Below are positions 1-8,110 of a stretch of DNA of 64,000 bases, piece by piece (the first letter of the stretch is position 1; each line of letters starts with the position of its first letter). The stretch comes from a bacterium (GTDB taxonomy: Bacteria > UBA8248), in contig JAJDYR010000037.1 of assembly GCA_022825065.1 (NCBI GenBank), forward strand, positions 133,805-197,804, in the 5' to 3' direction. The notes beneath the pieces were generated by a model, which saw only the letters and a program-made list of their open reading frames with translations, searched no databases and had not been told where the DNA came from. Made by a program: the position numbers and the translations under genes.

Positions 1-69
1 TCTCGTGCGCGAGCCACCGAATCGCGGGAAGAAGGGGGGTGTCGTTCAATTTGAAATCACCGCGGGCAT

Positions 70-99
70 AAAAATCGCCCCCAACGCGTGGGGGCGATT
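70..99 (-). terminator. Rho-independent terminator of the molybdenum hydroxylase operon
   Basis: A perfect 10-bp inverted repeat (AATCGCCCCC / GGGGGCGATT, loop of 7) lies 50 bp past the stop of the last gene of the minus-strand operon. On the minus strand the stem is followed by TTTA. No gene is seen in positions 1-148 apart from this hairpin. Confidence 0.75.
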
Positions 100-148
100 C
101 ATGGAAGACACGTTTCGCCTGAAAATCCGTGCGGCCGTAGCGTGCGCG

Positions 149-1021
149 CTATTCGCCGGCGGCGCGGATCCAGGCCTTGCCGATGGCGCGCGCGGCGTAT
201 ACGCCGGCCAGGTGGCGTCTGAAATCCGCTCCGGCGTAAAAGTCATCGAGCGCGTCGACGCCTTCGCCGGCCGTTGCCGCCGCCTTGCGGATCGATTCCG
301 CGCTCGGCGCGGCGCCCGTGAGGGCGTCTTCGACGCTCGTGGCGCGATACGCTGTTGCGGCCACGCCCGTCACGCCCACGCGGATGCGCTCGACGGCGCC
401 GTCCGCGTCCAGCGCGACCCGGGCCGCCACGCCGCACACCGCGAAGCCGCTGGCCTGCTGGGCCGCCTTGAGATACGCGCTCGAGCCCCGCGCGGCCGAA
501 GCCCGTATGCGGACGGAGGTGATAATCTCGCCCGCGCCCAGGGCCGTCTCGTATGTTCCGGTGAAGAAGTCGTCGGCGGCGATGACGCGCTCCCCGTCCG
601 CGCCCGCGACGGTGATTTCCGCATTCGCCGCCAGGATGACCGCCGGGTAGTCGGCTGCGGGGTCGGCATGGGCGAGCGAGCCGCCCAGCGTCCCCCGGTT
701 TCTCACCTGTACGTCGCCGATGGCGGCAGCCGCCTCGGCGAGGGAGCGGCATCTCCCCTGAACCGAGGCGGACGCCTCGATCTCGGCGTGGGTCGTCATC
801 GCGCCGATTGTAATGCCGTCCTCCGATTCACTGATGCCCGAGAGGCTCTCGATGCCGGCGATGTCGACGAGGACGCCCGGGTCGGCGAGCCGCGCCTTCA
901 TCACGGGCAGGAGGCTGTGGCCTCCGGCGAGGACTCGCGCGTCGTCTCCATGCTCTCCGAGCCTGGCGAGAGCGTCTTCTAGCGATTGTGGTCGAACGTA
1001 GTCGAAAGAAGCTGGAATCAT
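149..1021 (-). CDS. Molybdenum hydroxylase FAD-binding subunit (CoxM/CutM family)
   Basis: This 290-residue protein is the medium, flavin-carrying subunit of a xanthine dehydrogenase / CO dehydrogenase family enzyme, passing electrons from the 2Fe-2S subunit to an acceptor. Family FAD-binding motifs are visible: AGGHSLLP at residues 32-39, TIGAMTTH at 71-78 and RNRGTLGGSLAHADPAAD at 108-124. Length is normal for the family. It starts 3 nt after the stop of the large subunit, so the genes are translationally coupled. The substrate cannot be inferred from this subunit. Confidence 0.93.
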   Translation of the reverse strand: MIPASFDYVRPQSLEDALARLGEHGDDARVLAGGHSLLPVMKARLADPGVLVDIAGIESLSGISESEDGITIGAMTTHAEIEASASVQGRCRSLAEAAAAIGDVQVRNRGTLGGSLAHADPAADYPAVILAANAEITVAGADGERVIAADDFFTGTYETALGAGEIITSVRIRASAARGSSAYLKAAQQASGFAVCGVAARVALDADGAVERIRVGVTGVAATAYRATSVEDALTGAAPSAESIRKAAATAGEGVDALDDFYAGADFRRHLAGVYAARAIGKAWIRAAGE

Positions 1022-1024
1022 TTC

Positions 1025-3352
1025 TTAGGCCCTCTTTTCGGCGATGGCGCGCCACACTCTCTCGGGGCGCAGCGGCATGTCGATGTGCGTGATACCGAAT
1101 GGCGAAAGCGCGTCGATCACGGCGTTCACCACGGCGGGCGTGGAGCCGATGGTGCCGGCCTCGCCCACGCCCTTCGCACCCAGCGGGTTCACGTCCGTCG
1201 GCGTCGTGGTGTGCAGGAGCTCGAAACGCGGCAGACGGTTCGCCTTGGGCAAAGCGTAGTGCATGAACGAAGCGTTCAGCGGCTGTCCGCCCTCGCCGTA
1301 GAGCATCTCCTCCTCCAGCGCCTGTCCGGTCCCCTGGGCGATGCCGCCGTGGATCTGCCCGTGCACGAGCAGCGGGTTGATCATGTTGCCCACGTCGTCC
1401 ACCGCCACGTAGCGGAGGATTTCCACGTCGCCCGTCTCAGGATCCACCTCCACCAGGACGATGTGCGTCCCGAAGGGGAAGGTGAAGTTGCTCGGCTCGA
1501 AGAAGTGCGTCTCCTCGAGGCCCGGATCGGTGTCTTCGGGAAGCGCGATGGCGCTGTAGGCCATCATCGCGATATCGGCGAAGCCGGCCGATTTCTCGGG
1601 CGCGCTCCTGACGAAGACCCTGCCGTCCTCGAATTCGATGTCGTTCTCGTCCGCCTCGAACTCCATCGCGGCGAATTTGGCCATCTTGGCCCGCACCTTG
1701 TCGCGCGCGTAGACGACCGCCGAGCCGCCCACCACAGTGCCCCGGCTGCCGAACGTGCCCACGCCGTAGGGAACCACGTCGGTATCCCCGTGGACGACGG
1801 TCACGTCGTTCGCGTCGATGCCGAGGCCGTCCGCCACGATCTGGGCGAAGGAGGTCTGCTGGCCCTGCCCGTGGGGCGATGCGCCCGAGAACACGGTGGC
1901 CTTGCCGGTGGGCTCCACGCGCACGCGCGCGCTCTCCCAGCCCTGGCCGCCCAGCGCGGCGGAAGGACCCATGCCGCAAATCTCGACGTAGGTGGAAAAG
2001 CCGATGCCCAGATACCTGCCGTCATTCCTGGCCTCTTCCTGCTGGGCGCGCATGGCGGGGTAGTCCGCCGCCTCAAGCGCGCGGTCGAGCGCCAGGTGGT
2101 AATCCCCGCTGTCGTAGCTGAGTCCGGCTGAGGTGCCGAATGGGAACTCGGACTTGTCCGGGAAATTCTTGCGCCTGAGCTCCACGGGGTCCATGCCGAG
2201 CTCTACGGCCGCGATGTCCATCATGCGTTCGAGGATATACGTCGCCTCGGGGCGGCCCGCGCCCCGGTAGGCGTCGGTCGCCACCTTGTTGGTGAACACG
2301 CCGGTGGCGTTCATCTCGATGTTGTCGATCTTGTAGGGGCCGGGAAGCATGAGGCCCGTGAGCGTGAAGATGGCCAGGGTGAGCAGCTGGTAGTAGGCCC
2401 CGCAGTCGGCGAGCACGTTGTAGCGGAACGCGGTGATGGTGCCGTCTCTCTTCAAGCCCATCTCGATCTCGCCCACCTGGCCGCGCCCGTGGATGGTGGT
2501 CAGGAAGTTCTCGGAACGGCTCTCCACCCACTTGATCGGCACGCCGAGTTCGCGCGTGACGAAGGCCGCGAGGGCCTCTTCGCGGTAGATGTTGAGCTTG
2601 CTGCCGAAGCCGCCGCCGACTTCCGGGGCGATGACGCGCATGCGGTTCTCCGGCATGCCGATCTGGCCCGCCACCAGCGTGCGCACCTTGTGCGGCACCT
2701 GGGTGGAGGTCCACAGCGTCATCTTGTCCTCGCCGGGGAGGTAGTGCGCCAGGACGCCCCTGGGCTCGAGAGCCAGCGGAGCGACGCGCACGTTGGTCAT
2801 CTTCTCCTTGACGATGACGTCGGCTTCTTTCATGCCGGCTTCCACGTCGCCGCCTGCGAGCCCCCACTTGAACGCCTCGTTGCTCTCATAGTCGTCGTGC
2901 ACTTTGGTGGAGCCGGGTTCGATCGCGGCCTCCAAATCGACCACGGCGTCGAGCGGCTCGTAATCGATCTCGACGAGAGCCGCCGCGTCGAGCGCGCCGT
3001 AGCGCGTCTCGGCGATCACCGCGACGACGGGTTCGCCCGCGAACAGCACCTGCTTGTCGGCCAGTATCGGCTGCACGGGGACCTTGGCGTCGGGCAGGAC
3101 GGCGCCCACGGGAACGGGGCCGATGCCCTTCGTCTCCTCGTAGGTGTAGACGGCGACGACGCCGTCCGCCGCGGCCGCCTTCGAGACGTCGACCGAGCGG
3201 ATGTTGGCTTTGCCGTACGGGCTTCTCGCACACGCCATGTGCAGAGTGCCGGGTGGATTGAAATCGTCTACATAGTGGGCGAGGCCCTGGATGAGACGCG
3301 GATCGTCTCGTCTTTTGATGGGCGCGCCGATGAATTTGGGTGCTTGCGCCAT
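1025..3352 (-). CDS. Molybdenum hydroxylase large (Mo-binding) subunit, form-II CoxL-like
   Basis: The 775-residue catalytic subunit carries the molybdopterin-cytosine-dinucleotide site of an aldehyde oxidase / xanthine dehydrogenase family enzyme. The N-terminus (GAPIKRRDDPRLIQGLAHY) is the typical start of the family. The active-site loop near residue 360 reads AYRGAGRPE, as in so-called form II CoxL proteins, not the AYRCSFR loop that binds copper in proven CO dehydrogenases. GVGEAG near residue 730 holds the conserved active-site Glu. The true substrate is therefore probably an aldehyde, purine or other aromatic N-heterocycle rather than CO; this is inference. Only 3 nt separate it from the small-subunit gene upstream. 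Confidence 0.93.
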   Translation of the reverse strand: MAQAPKFIGAPIKRRDDPRLIQGLAHYVDDFNPPGTLHMACARSPYGKANIRSVDVSKAAAADGVVAVYTYEETKGIGPVPVGAVLPDAKVPVQPILADKQVLFAGEPVVAVIAETRYGALDAAALVEIDYEPLDAVVDLEAAIEPGSTKVHDDYESNEAFKWGLAGGDVEAGMKEADVIVKEKMTNVRVAPLALEPRGVLAHYLPGEDKMTLWTSTQVPHKVRTLVAGQIGMPENRMRVIAPEVGGGFGSKLNIYREEALAAFVTRELGVPIKWVESRSENFLTTIHGRGQVGEIEMGLKRDGTITAFRYNVLADCGAYYQLLTLAIFTLTGLMLPGPYKIDNIEMNATGVFTNKVATDAYRGAGRPEATYILERMMDIAAVELGMDPVELRRKNFPDKSEFPFGTSAGLSYDSGDYHLALDRALEAADYPAMRAQQEEARNDGRYLGIGFSTYVEICGMGPSAALGGQGWESARVRVEPTGKATVFSGASPHGQGQQTSFAQIVADGLGIDANDVTVVHGDTDVVPYGVGTFGSRGTVVGGSAVVYARDKVRAKMAKFAAMEFEADENDIEFEDGRVFVRSAPEKSAGFADIAMMAYSAIALPEDTDPGLEETHFFEPSNFTFPFGTHIVLVEVDPETGDVEILRYVAVDDVGNMINPLLVHGQIHGGIAQGTGQALEEEMLYGEGGQPLNASFMHYALPKANRLPRFELLHTTTPTDVNPLGAKGVGEAGTIGSTPAVVNAVIDALSPFGITHIDMPLRPERVWRAIAEKRA

Positions 3353-3355
3353 CTC

Positions 3356-3820
3356 TTAATCCCTCATCTGAGCCGCCGCCGCGGAAATAGCGTCGACGAT
3401 GTTTTGATAACCCGTGCAGCGGCATATGTTGCCTTCGATGCCGTGCCTGATTTCCTCGTCCGTCGGATCGGCGTTGGACGCAATGAGCTGGTTCGCCGTC
3501 AGGATCATGCCCGGCGTGCAGAAGCCGCATTGCAGCCCATGCTTCTCCCAGAACTGCTCCTGAAGCGGGTGGAGCTGCTCCCCGTTGGCCATTCCCTCGA
3601 TGGTCGTGACCTCGCACCCTTGCGCCTGCGCGGCAAGGACGGTGCAGCTTTTCACCGCCTTGTCGTCGAGGAGCACGGTGCACGCGCCGCATATCGAGGT
3701 TTCGCACGCGACGTGCGTGCCGGTGAGGCCCGCGTCATCGCGCAACAGGTGAACGAGAAGGGTTCTGGGCTCCACGTCGAACGTCCGGCTCTCGCCGTTG
3801 ATGCTGATGTTGATTTCCAA
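3356..3820 (-). CDS. Molybdenum hydroxylase 2Fe-2S subunit (CoxS/CutS family)
   Basis: The 154-residue small subunit carries two 2Fe-2S clusters. With the proposed start, C39, C44, C47 and C59 form the plant-ferredoxin-type cluster, and C98, C101, C133 and C135 form the family-specific C-terminal one. The reading frame is open up to an ATG at 3931, but family homology begins at (L)EINISING. The ATG at 3931 also overlaps the likely -10 box, so a TTG start at 3820 behind a G-run is preferred; an ATG at 3910 is an alternative. It is first in a three-gene operon (2Fe-2S, Mo, FAD). Confidence 0.9.
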   Translation of the reverse strand: MEINISINGESRTFDVEPRTLLVHLLRDDAGLTGTHVACETSICGACTVLLDDKAVKSCTVLAAQAQGCEVTTIEGMANGEQLHPLQEQFWEKHGLQCGFCTPGMILTANQLIASNADPTDEEIRHGIEGNICRCTGYQNIVDAISAAAAQMRD

Positions 3821-3929
3821 GGTCTTCGGGCCCCCCACACAAGAAAAAAGATCGAAGCGGATCCCCCCAAGGGGAGTATTCCGCCTCACCGAAGAATTTC
3901 GTTCCTCCATGAAATGATCGAGTGAAGGC

Positions 3930-3959
3930 ATTATTGAGGATAGGTCGAGGCCGTGTCAA
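3930..3959 (-). promoter_or_regulatory. Putative sigma-70 promoter of the molybdenum hydroxylase operon
   Basis: On the minus strand TTGACA (3954-3959) and AATAAT (3930-3935) are separated by 18 bp. The predicted transcript start lies just inside the longest open frame of the 2Fe-2S subunit, which argues for a downstream start codon. Confidence 0.5.
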
Positions 3960-4126
3960 GACAGTAATCCGGGGTGGTATGAACCGGGGTGTTTCGAGCC
4001 GCGAGCGGAAGCGGGAGGGGCGTCCGCCCGCGAGGGATGAAACCGCGAAGCTGCTCGGCCGTGAAGCGGTTCGCCCGGCTACCGCCTCGACGCCGCCCGC
4101 GCCGGGGCGGGCGGTTCGCGCGCTGA

Positions 4127-5344
4127 TCAGCGCTGGGCGCCGAAGGCGCCATGCAGAAAGCCGCGCCGGAACACGCCTCCGACCGACTCCGCCGCATTAC
4201 CGTCGTTGTCGTCGAAAAACCGGCCCCGGATGCAGTTTCCGCTTCCCGAGCAGTCGCCGAAACTCCCGCTCGAAACGGGGAGGTCCTCCCAGGTGATGTC
4301 GTTCACGTCCTGCAGCAGAAAACCGCTTTCGTAATAGCGAAGCCGGTCGAGCACGACGTCGAGGTTCGCGGCCTCGAAATCGTAGGTCAGCGTGGCCCTT
4401 CCATCAAGATGGCCGATTACCGGGCCGGTTTCCCTGCCTGCTACGGTGCCGGTCCAGACGGCCGTCCCCTCCGTCCCCGCGGGGTTGACCCCCGACGGAA
4501 CGCCGAGGACGAATGGCGCGATGGTGCGCGTGCTTCCTACGATCGAGGTCCCGAAAAATATGCCGTCGACCCAGTTCGAGTAAGTTAATACGTCCGGCGC
4601 GAGACTCCATCCCGCGCCGGTTCCTCTTCCCGAATTCCTGTGGAAGCGCTTCCCGAATGTTTCGCCCGCGAACACCGCCGCCAGCCCCGAAGCGTCCATG
4701 TAGTCCGATCCCGTGGCGGGAAGCCCGTGCCGTTCCCGGATCGGCGTCCTGCTGACCTCGGTCCTGGGGTATCTGACGTAGGACAACACGTGCCCCCCGA
4801 GGTAGGGCTTGAGGCCGTCATCGGCGCCGATGGACTCGAGAAGCGATTCGACCGTATCGATGTCGTCGCCGGACCGGATGTTGAACTTGGCCGCATCGGG
4901 CGGCGGGGGCGCCGCAGTATCCGGCGGAGTCGACGCGGGAGCCGGCGGTTGCGAAGCAGGCGGTTGGAAGGTCGGCGGCGCCGGATCCGGCGTGGGCGTC
5001 GGATCCGGCGTCGTGGCCGGCGGAGGCGTCGTGGAAGGTGGAGGCGTCGTGGATGGCGGAGGCGTCGTGGCTGGTGGAGGCGTCGGAGCAGGCCCTCCTC
5101 CTTCCCGCATAGCGGCCGAACCGCCACCGCCGCCGCATCCGTTCAGAAACAGGGAGCACGCGATCAGGAACGCCGCAGCGAAGGTTCGCAGTGATGAGCG
5201 GGTGCGGCGGCGCCGTCCGCGCGGTGGTCCGTTCGAGCCTCCGGGTCGGCGCCGAAACGGCATGAAGCACCCCTTCGCCAGGCGGGAGGCCTTCCGCTCC
5301 CCTCCGGTGAACACCCTTCTCGAATCCCAGGAATCTCTATGCAT
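4127..5344 (-). CDS. Proline/threonine-linker surface lipoprotein with TbpB-like C-terminal barrel
   Basis: This 405-residue protein has an unusually long N-terminus of about 50 residues before a hydrophobic segment (about 51-69) and a lipobox ending FLNGC with Cys at 70. A Pro/Thr-rich stalk follows at about 84-152, encoded partly by an 18-bp tandem repeat. The last 240 residues resemble the beta-barrel of transferrin-binding-protein-like surface lipoproteins, ending in VGGVFRRGFLHGAFGAQR; two Cys (FGDCSGSGNC) probably form a disulfide. The ATG at 5344 is chosen because AAGGAGG sits 8 nt upstream; an in-frame ATG at 5389 has no such site. The signal peptide could also begin at the Met 28 residues in (MPFRRR). 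The neighbour on the same strand is a paralogue with the same promoter. The ligand is unknown. Confidence 0.8.
   Translation of the reverse strand: MHRDSWDSRRVFTGGERKASRLAKGCFMPFRRRPGGSNGPPRGRRRRTRSSLRTFAAAFLIACSLFLNGCGGGGGSAAMREGGGPAPTPPPATTPPPSTTPPPSTTPPPATTPDPTPTPDPAPPTFQPPASQPPAPASTPPDTAAPPPPDAAKFNIRSGDDIDTVESLLESIGADDGLKPYLGGHVLSYVRYPRTEVSRTPIRERHGLPATGSDYMDASGLAAVFAGETFGKRFHRNSGRGTGAGWSLAPDVLTYSNWVDGIFFGTSIVGSTRTIAPFVLGVPSGVNPAGTEGTAVWTGTVAGRETGPVIGHLDGRATLTYDFEAANLDVVLDRLRYYESGFLLQDVNDITWEDLPVSSGSFGDCSGSGNCIRGRFFDDNDGNAAESVGGVFRRGFLHGAFGAQR
5022..5087. repeat. 18-bp tandem repeat coding the TPPP(A/S)T stalk
   Basis: The unit ggaggcgtcgtggNNgg(t/c) is repeated three times in full plus a partial copy inside the lipoprotein gene. 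It encodes six-residue Pro/Thr stalk units. Copy-number change would lengthen or shorten the stalk without a frameshift. Confidence 0.8.
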
Positions 5345-5371
5345 CCTTCCGGCCTCCTTTGGGTGACGTGT

Positions 5372-5423
5372 ATTTGAATAATCGGTCAAATTTGAATATA
5401 TGCCGGAACGGTCATTCCGTCAA
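5372..5423 (-). promoter_or_regulatory. Promoter and palindromic operator-like site, copy 1
   Basis: On the minus strand TTGACG (5418-5423) and TATATT (5395-5400) are 17 bp apart. Immediately downstream is the inverted repeat ATTTGAATAATCGGTCAAAT (plus-strand reading, 5372-5391), positioned over the expected transcript start. The same arrangement occurs upstream of the neighbouring paralogue. Confidence 0.75.
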
Positions 5424-5446
5424 CACGCGCCGCCGATGGGCGGGCT

Positions 5447-6688
5447 TCACGGCCGTTCCCTTTTGGCGCCGAAGCCGCCGACCACGACCATCTCTCCCTT
5501 GGAAGAATCGGGATAGGCCTCGATGAGCCACCACTGGCCCGCGGTTTCCGCCGCTTCCGGACCGTAGAACGCGCCCTCGTACCTGCCCGCGGGCGTGGCG
5601 AACCGGGGGCCGGCTTTAGCCGCGCCCCGGACGGAGATCCAGCCCCGATAGCCGTTTCCCTCCACCGAAGCCGCCTGCAACTCGATCGTGTGCCACTCGC
5701 CGGCTCGGCTCGTATCGACTTGCAGGCTCCGCGGATCGATGGGCGCGATGCGCATGTTCCGAATCTCGCCGCCCGTGACGGCGCCGGACGGACCCTCCAG
5801 CCGCGCCTCCAGAACGGCGTCGCCCTCCAGGACCCAGCGGCCGTCCGCATCCTGGGCGTGGCCGGTGGCGCGGCCCCTCCACGTGGCCGTGAGTGGAGCG
5901 GCGGGGGAACCCGGCATATCCCGCGGAAAGGTCTCCAGCCCGAAGCTCATGCCGGCGTGCGCGCTGAGCGTCCGGCTGGTGTCCGAAGCGCCGCCGCCGA
6001 CCACCGGAGCCATCGCCCACCAGCCGTAGGCGGCGTAGTCGAGCGCCCGGCCGCCTCCGCGCGAGTCCGCATACGCGAGAAGAATGTCGTGCTCGATGCC
6101 GACGTCCGAGGGATGGCGGCCCGCATAGAGCGTCGGCCAGACCAGCCGGGCACCCGGAGCGCCCCAGTCCGCCGCCTCTTCGGTGAAGGGATAGCTTCCG
6201 CGAAGCCCGGCCCGGCCCCGTATGTGCATGACGTGGTCGCCGCCCGACCCGGGCCACAGATATACGTCGGAATCCAGGGTGGAGTCGTCGTCCACCCTCC
6301 AGGTCGACGGGTGCGGACGGGTGAACGTGTTCGGCGGGAGGAGAAGAAACGACCGGGTGACGGTGAACTCGCGGACGACTCCTCGCTCGGGAGTCGCCGC
6401 CTGCTCGCCGAGAACCTCGGGGAGGGTCTTTTGCAGATTCCGGTAGAGGTGGGGGCCGGGGAGGGCGGCTCCCGCCGTCTGCGCAGTGTTTCGGCCGGAC
6501 CCCCCTCCGCAACCGGACAGGGCAACGGCGCACAGAACGAAGAGCAGAACGAGGTGTATCGGCATCTTCGCGAGCGGGGAGGAAGACGGAGAAAACCGCC
6601 CCTGCTGTCCATACCCGCCATGCCGCCGGGCCGTCTCCCGGTTCGCCCCGGCGAACACCCCTCGCGACTCACAGGAATCTGGTTGCAT
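5447..6688 (-). CDS. Surface lipoprotein with TbpB-like C-terminus, paralogue of the downstream gene
   Basis: The 413-residue protein has a lipobox VALSGC with Cys at 60. The signal peptide proper could begin at M42 (MPIHLVLLFVLCAVALSGC), leaving 41 upstream codons that resemble the start of the neighbouring lipoprotein (xxDSxxSRxVFxG). There is no Pro-rich stalk; after a short Gly-rich linker comes a beta-rich domain. The C-terminus, GAFYGPEAAETAG through VVVGGFGAKR, is the same barrel-closing signature as in the other two family members. ATG at 6688 has GAAGGAG upstream. Export to the outer-membrane surface is inferred from the family; no Slam-type exporter is seen here. Ligand unknown. Confidence 0.78.
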   Translation of the reverse strand: MQPDSCESRGVFAGANRETARRHGGYGQQGRFSPSSSPLAKMPIHLVLLFVLCAVALSGCGGGSGRNTAQTAGAALPGPHLYRNLQKTLPEVLGEQAATPERGVVREFTVTRSFLLLPPNTFTRPHPSTWRVDDDSTLDSDVYLWPGSGGDHVMHIRGRAGLRGSYPFTEEAADWGAPGARLVWPTLYAGRHPSDVGIEHDILLAYADSRGGGRALDYAAYGWWAMAPVVGGGASDTSRTLSAHAGMSFGLETFPRDMPGSPAAPLTATWRGRATGHAQDADGRWVLEGDAVLEARLEGPSGAVTGGEIRNMRIAPIDPRSLQVDTSRAGEWHTIELQAASVEGNGYRGWISVRGAAKAGPRFATPAGRYEGAFYGPEAAETAGQWWLIEAYPDSSKGEMVVVGGFGAKRERP

Positions 6689-6717
6689 CCTTCACGTCTC
6701 CTTCGGATGATATGAAT

Positions 6718-6767
6718 TTGAATAATCGTTCAAGATGGAATATATGCCGGACTGCTCATTCCGTCAA
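6718..6767 (-). promoter_or_regulatory. Promoter and palindromic operator-like site, copy 2
   Basis: On the minus strand TTGACG (6762-6767) and TATATT (6739-6744) have a 17-bp spacer nearly identical in sequence to that of copy 1. The inverted repeat TTGAATAATCGTTCAA (plus-strand reading, 6718-6733) follows the -10 box. Confidence 0.75.
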
Positions 6768-6869
6768 CATGCTTGTCCGCGGCGCAGAAACGGGGCTGGC
6801 TGGCGCCGCCCAATCGCCTTTCGGCGCGAATGCGTGTAGGATGCCTCTATCTCGCCACCTGAACAGGAT

Positions 6870-7997
6870 ATGAAAATGGCTCACGCAGGTTTCGCCACGG
6901 AAGAGGGCACGCAAGGCTACGCCGAGGCCCATTCGTCCGTCTGCCACCCCGGGCATTACAGGCAGCTGGATGGCCTCCGGCTCTCCTCGATCGGTATCGG
7001 CACCTATCTCGGGGAAGCGGACGAGGCGACCGACGCCGCCTACCGCGAATCCGTGGCCGCCGCCGTCCGCGGCGGATGCAACGTCATCGACACGGCGGTG
7101 AACTACCGCTTCCAGCGCAGCGAGAGGAGCATCCGCGCCGCTCTGGACGATCTGTTCGCGGCGGGCGAGGCGAGCCGGGAGGCGCTGGTGATATCCACCA
7201 AGGGCGGGTTCATCCCCTTCGACACCCATCCGCCGCAGGGACAGGCGGATTTCACCGAGTACATGAGAAAAACCTATTTCGAGCCCGGCGTTTGCGCTCC
7301 GCAAGACATTGTCGCGAACTGCCACTGCATGACGCCCGCCTACATCCGGCATGAACTCGACGCGAGCCTCGCCAACCTGGGGCTCGAGACTATCGACGTC
7401 TACTACGTCCACAACCCCGAGACGCAGCTGCAGGAAGTCTCGCGCGAGGTGTTCCTGAGCAGGCTGCGCGACGCCTTCGAGACGCTCGAGGCCGCCGTGG
7501 CGGAGGGGAAGATCAGGAGCTACGGCACGGCCACCTGGAACGGCTACCGCATGTCGCCGGGCGAGGGGGAGTATCTCTCGCTGGAAGAGGTTCTGGACGC
7601 GGCGCGCGCCGCAGGCGGGCAGGACCACCACTTCCGGGTCGTGCAACTGCCGCTCAACCTGGGGATGCCCGAAGCCTTCTCCAAGCCGAACCAGAGCCTG
7701 GGCGGGGAGACGACCTGTTTTCTCGCCGCCGCCGCCAAGAACGGCATTACCGTGATGACGAGCGGCTCCATCCTCCAGGGGCGCGCCGCCCAGGGGCTTC
7801 CCCCCGTGATCGGGGAGGTGTTTCCGGGGTTCGCCACCGACGGGCAGCGCGCGCTCCAGTTCACCCGCAGCGCGCCCGGCGTGGCCGTCGCCCTGGTGGG
7901 CATGCGCCGGATTGCCCACGTCGCCGAGAACATGGAAGTCGCCAAATCCCCGCCCGCTCCCTTCGAGGATTTCATCCGCCTGTTCCGCGAAGAGTAG
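6870..7997 (+). CDS. Aldo/keto reductase family protein
   Basis: This 375-residue protein has the NAD(P)H-dependent aldo/keto reductase fold. The catalytic tetrad is visible: D74 and Y79 (IDTAVNY), K111 (STKGG) and H181 (YYVHNPE). SIGIGTYLG near residue 40 is the usual first strand. The C-terminal part (TSGSILQGR, ALVGMRR) contributes the coenzyme pocket in the family. An insert around residues 115-160 (FDTHPPQG to HCMTPAYI) is longer than in small family members. The substrate is unknown. It is followed 114 bp later by the LVIVD protein on the same strand. Confidence 0.9.
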   Translation: MKMAHAGFATEEGTQGYAEAHSSVCHPGHYRQLDGLRLSSIGIGTYLGEADEATDAAYRESVAAAVRGGCNVIDTAVNYRFQRSERSIRAALDDLFAAGEASREALVISTKGGFIPFDTHPPQGQADFTEYMRKTYFEPGVCAPQDIVANCHCMTPAYIRHELDASLANLGLETIDVYYVHNPETQLQEVSREVFLSRLRDAFETLEAAVAEGKIRSYGTATWNGYRMSPGEGEYLSLEEVLDAARAAGGQDHHFRVVQLPLNLGMPEAFSKPNQSLGGETTCFLAAAAKNGITVMTSGSILQGRAAQGLPPVIGEVFPGFATDGQRALQFTRSAPGVAVALVGMRRIAHVAENMEVAKSPPAPFEDFIRLFREE

Positions 7998-8110
7998 TTT
8001 CAGAAAAAATTTCCCGCTGGCGCTTTTCCGGGCGCACCCTTTTCCATAGAATGCGCGGCGAATCTCGATGGAAAACTTCTCGACATCATTCATTCCCAGA
8101 TGGAGGAAAC

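Noticed and set aside
5..982. 325-codon plus-strand frame at the window start
   Set aside because: It is the antisense of the FAD-subunit gene, which has clear motifs and tight operon spacing.
2489..3925. 478-codon plus-strand frame
   Set aside because: It is a shadow of the Mo- and 2Fe-2S-subunit genes with no family motifs.
6600..6688. Guanidine-type (mini-ykkC) or other known riboswitch in the lipoprotein leader
   Set aside because: CCGGGAGACGGCCCGG looks like a stem with an ACGG-containing loop, but the paralogue lacks it and there is no second hairpin.
6756..8093. 445-codon minus-strand frame opposite the aldo/keto reductase
   Set aside because: The plus frame contains the full catalytic tetrad; the minus frame is His/Gly/Arg-rich shadow.
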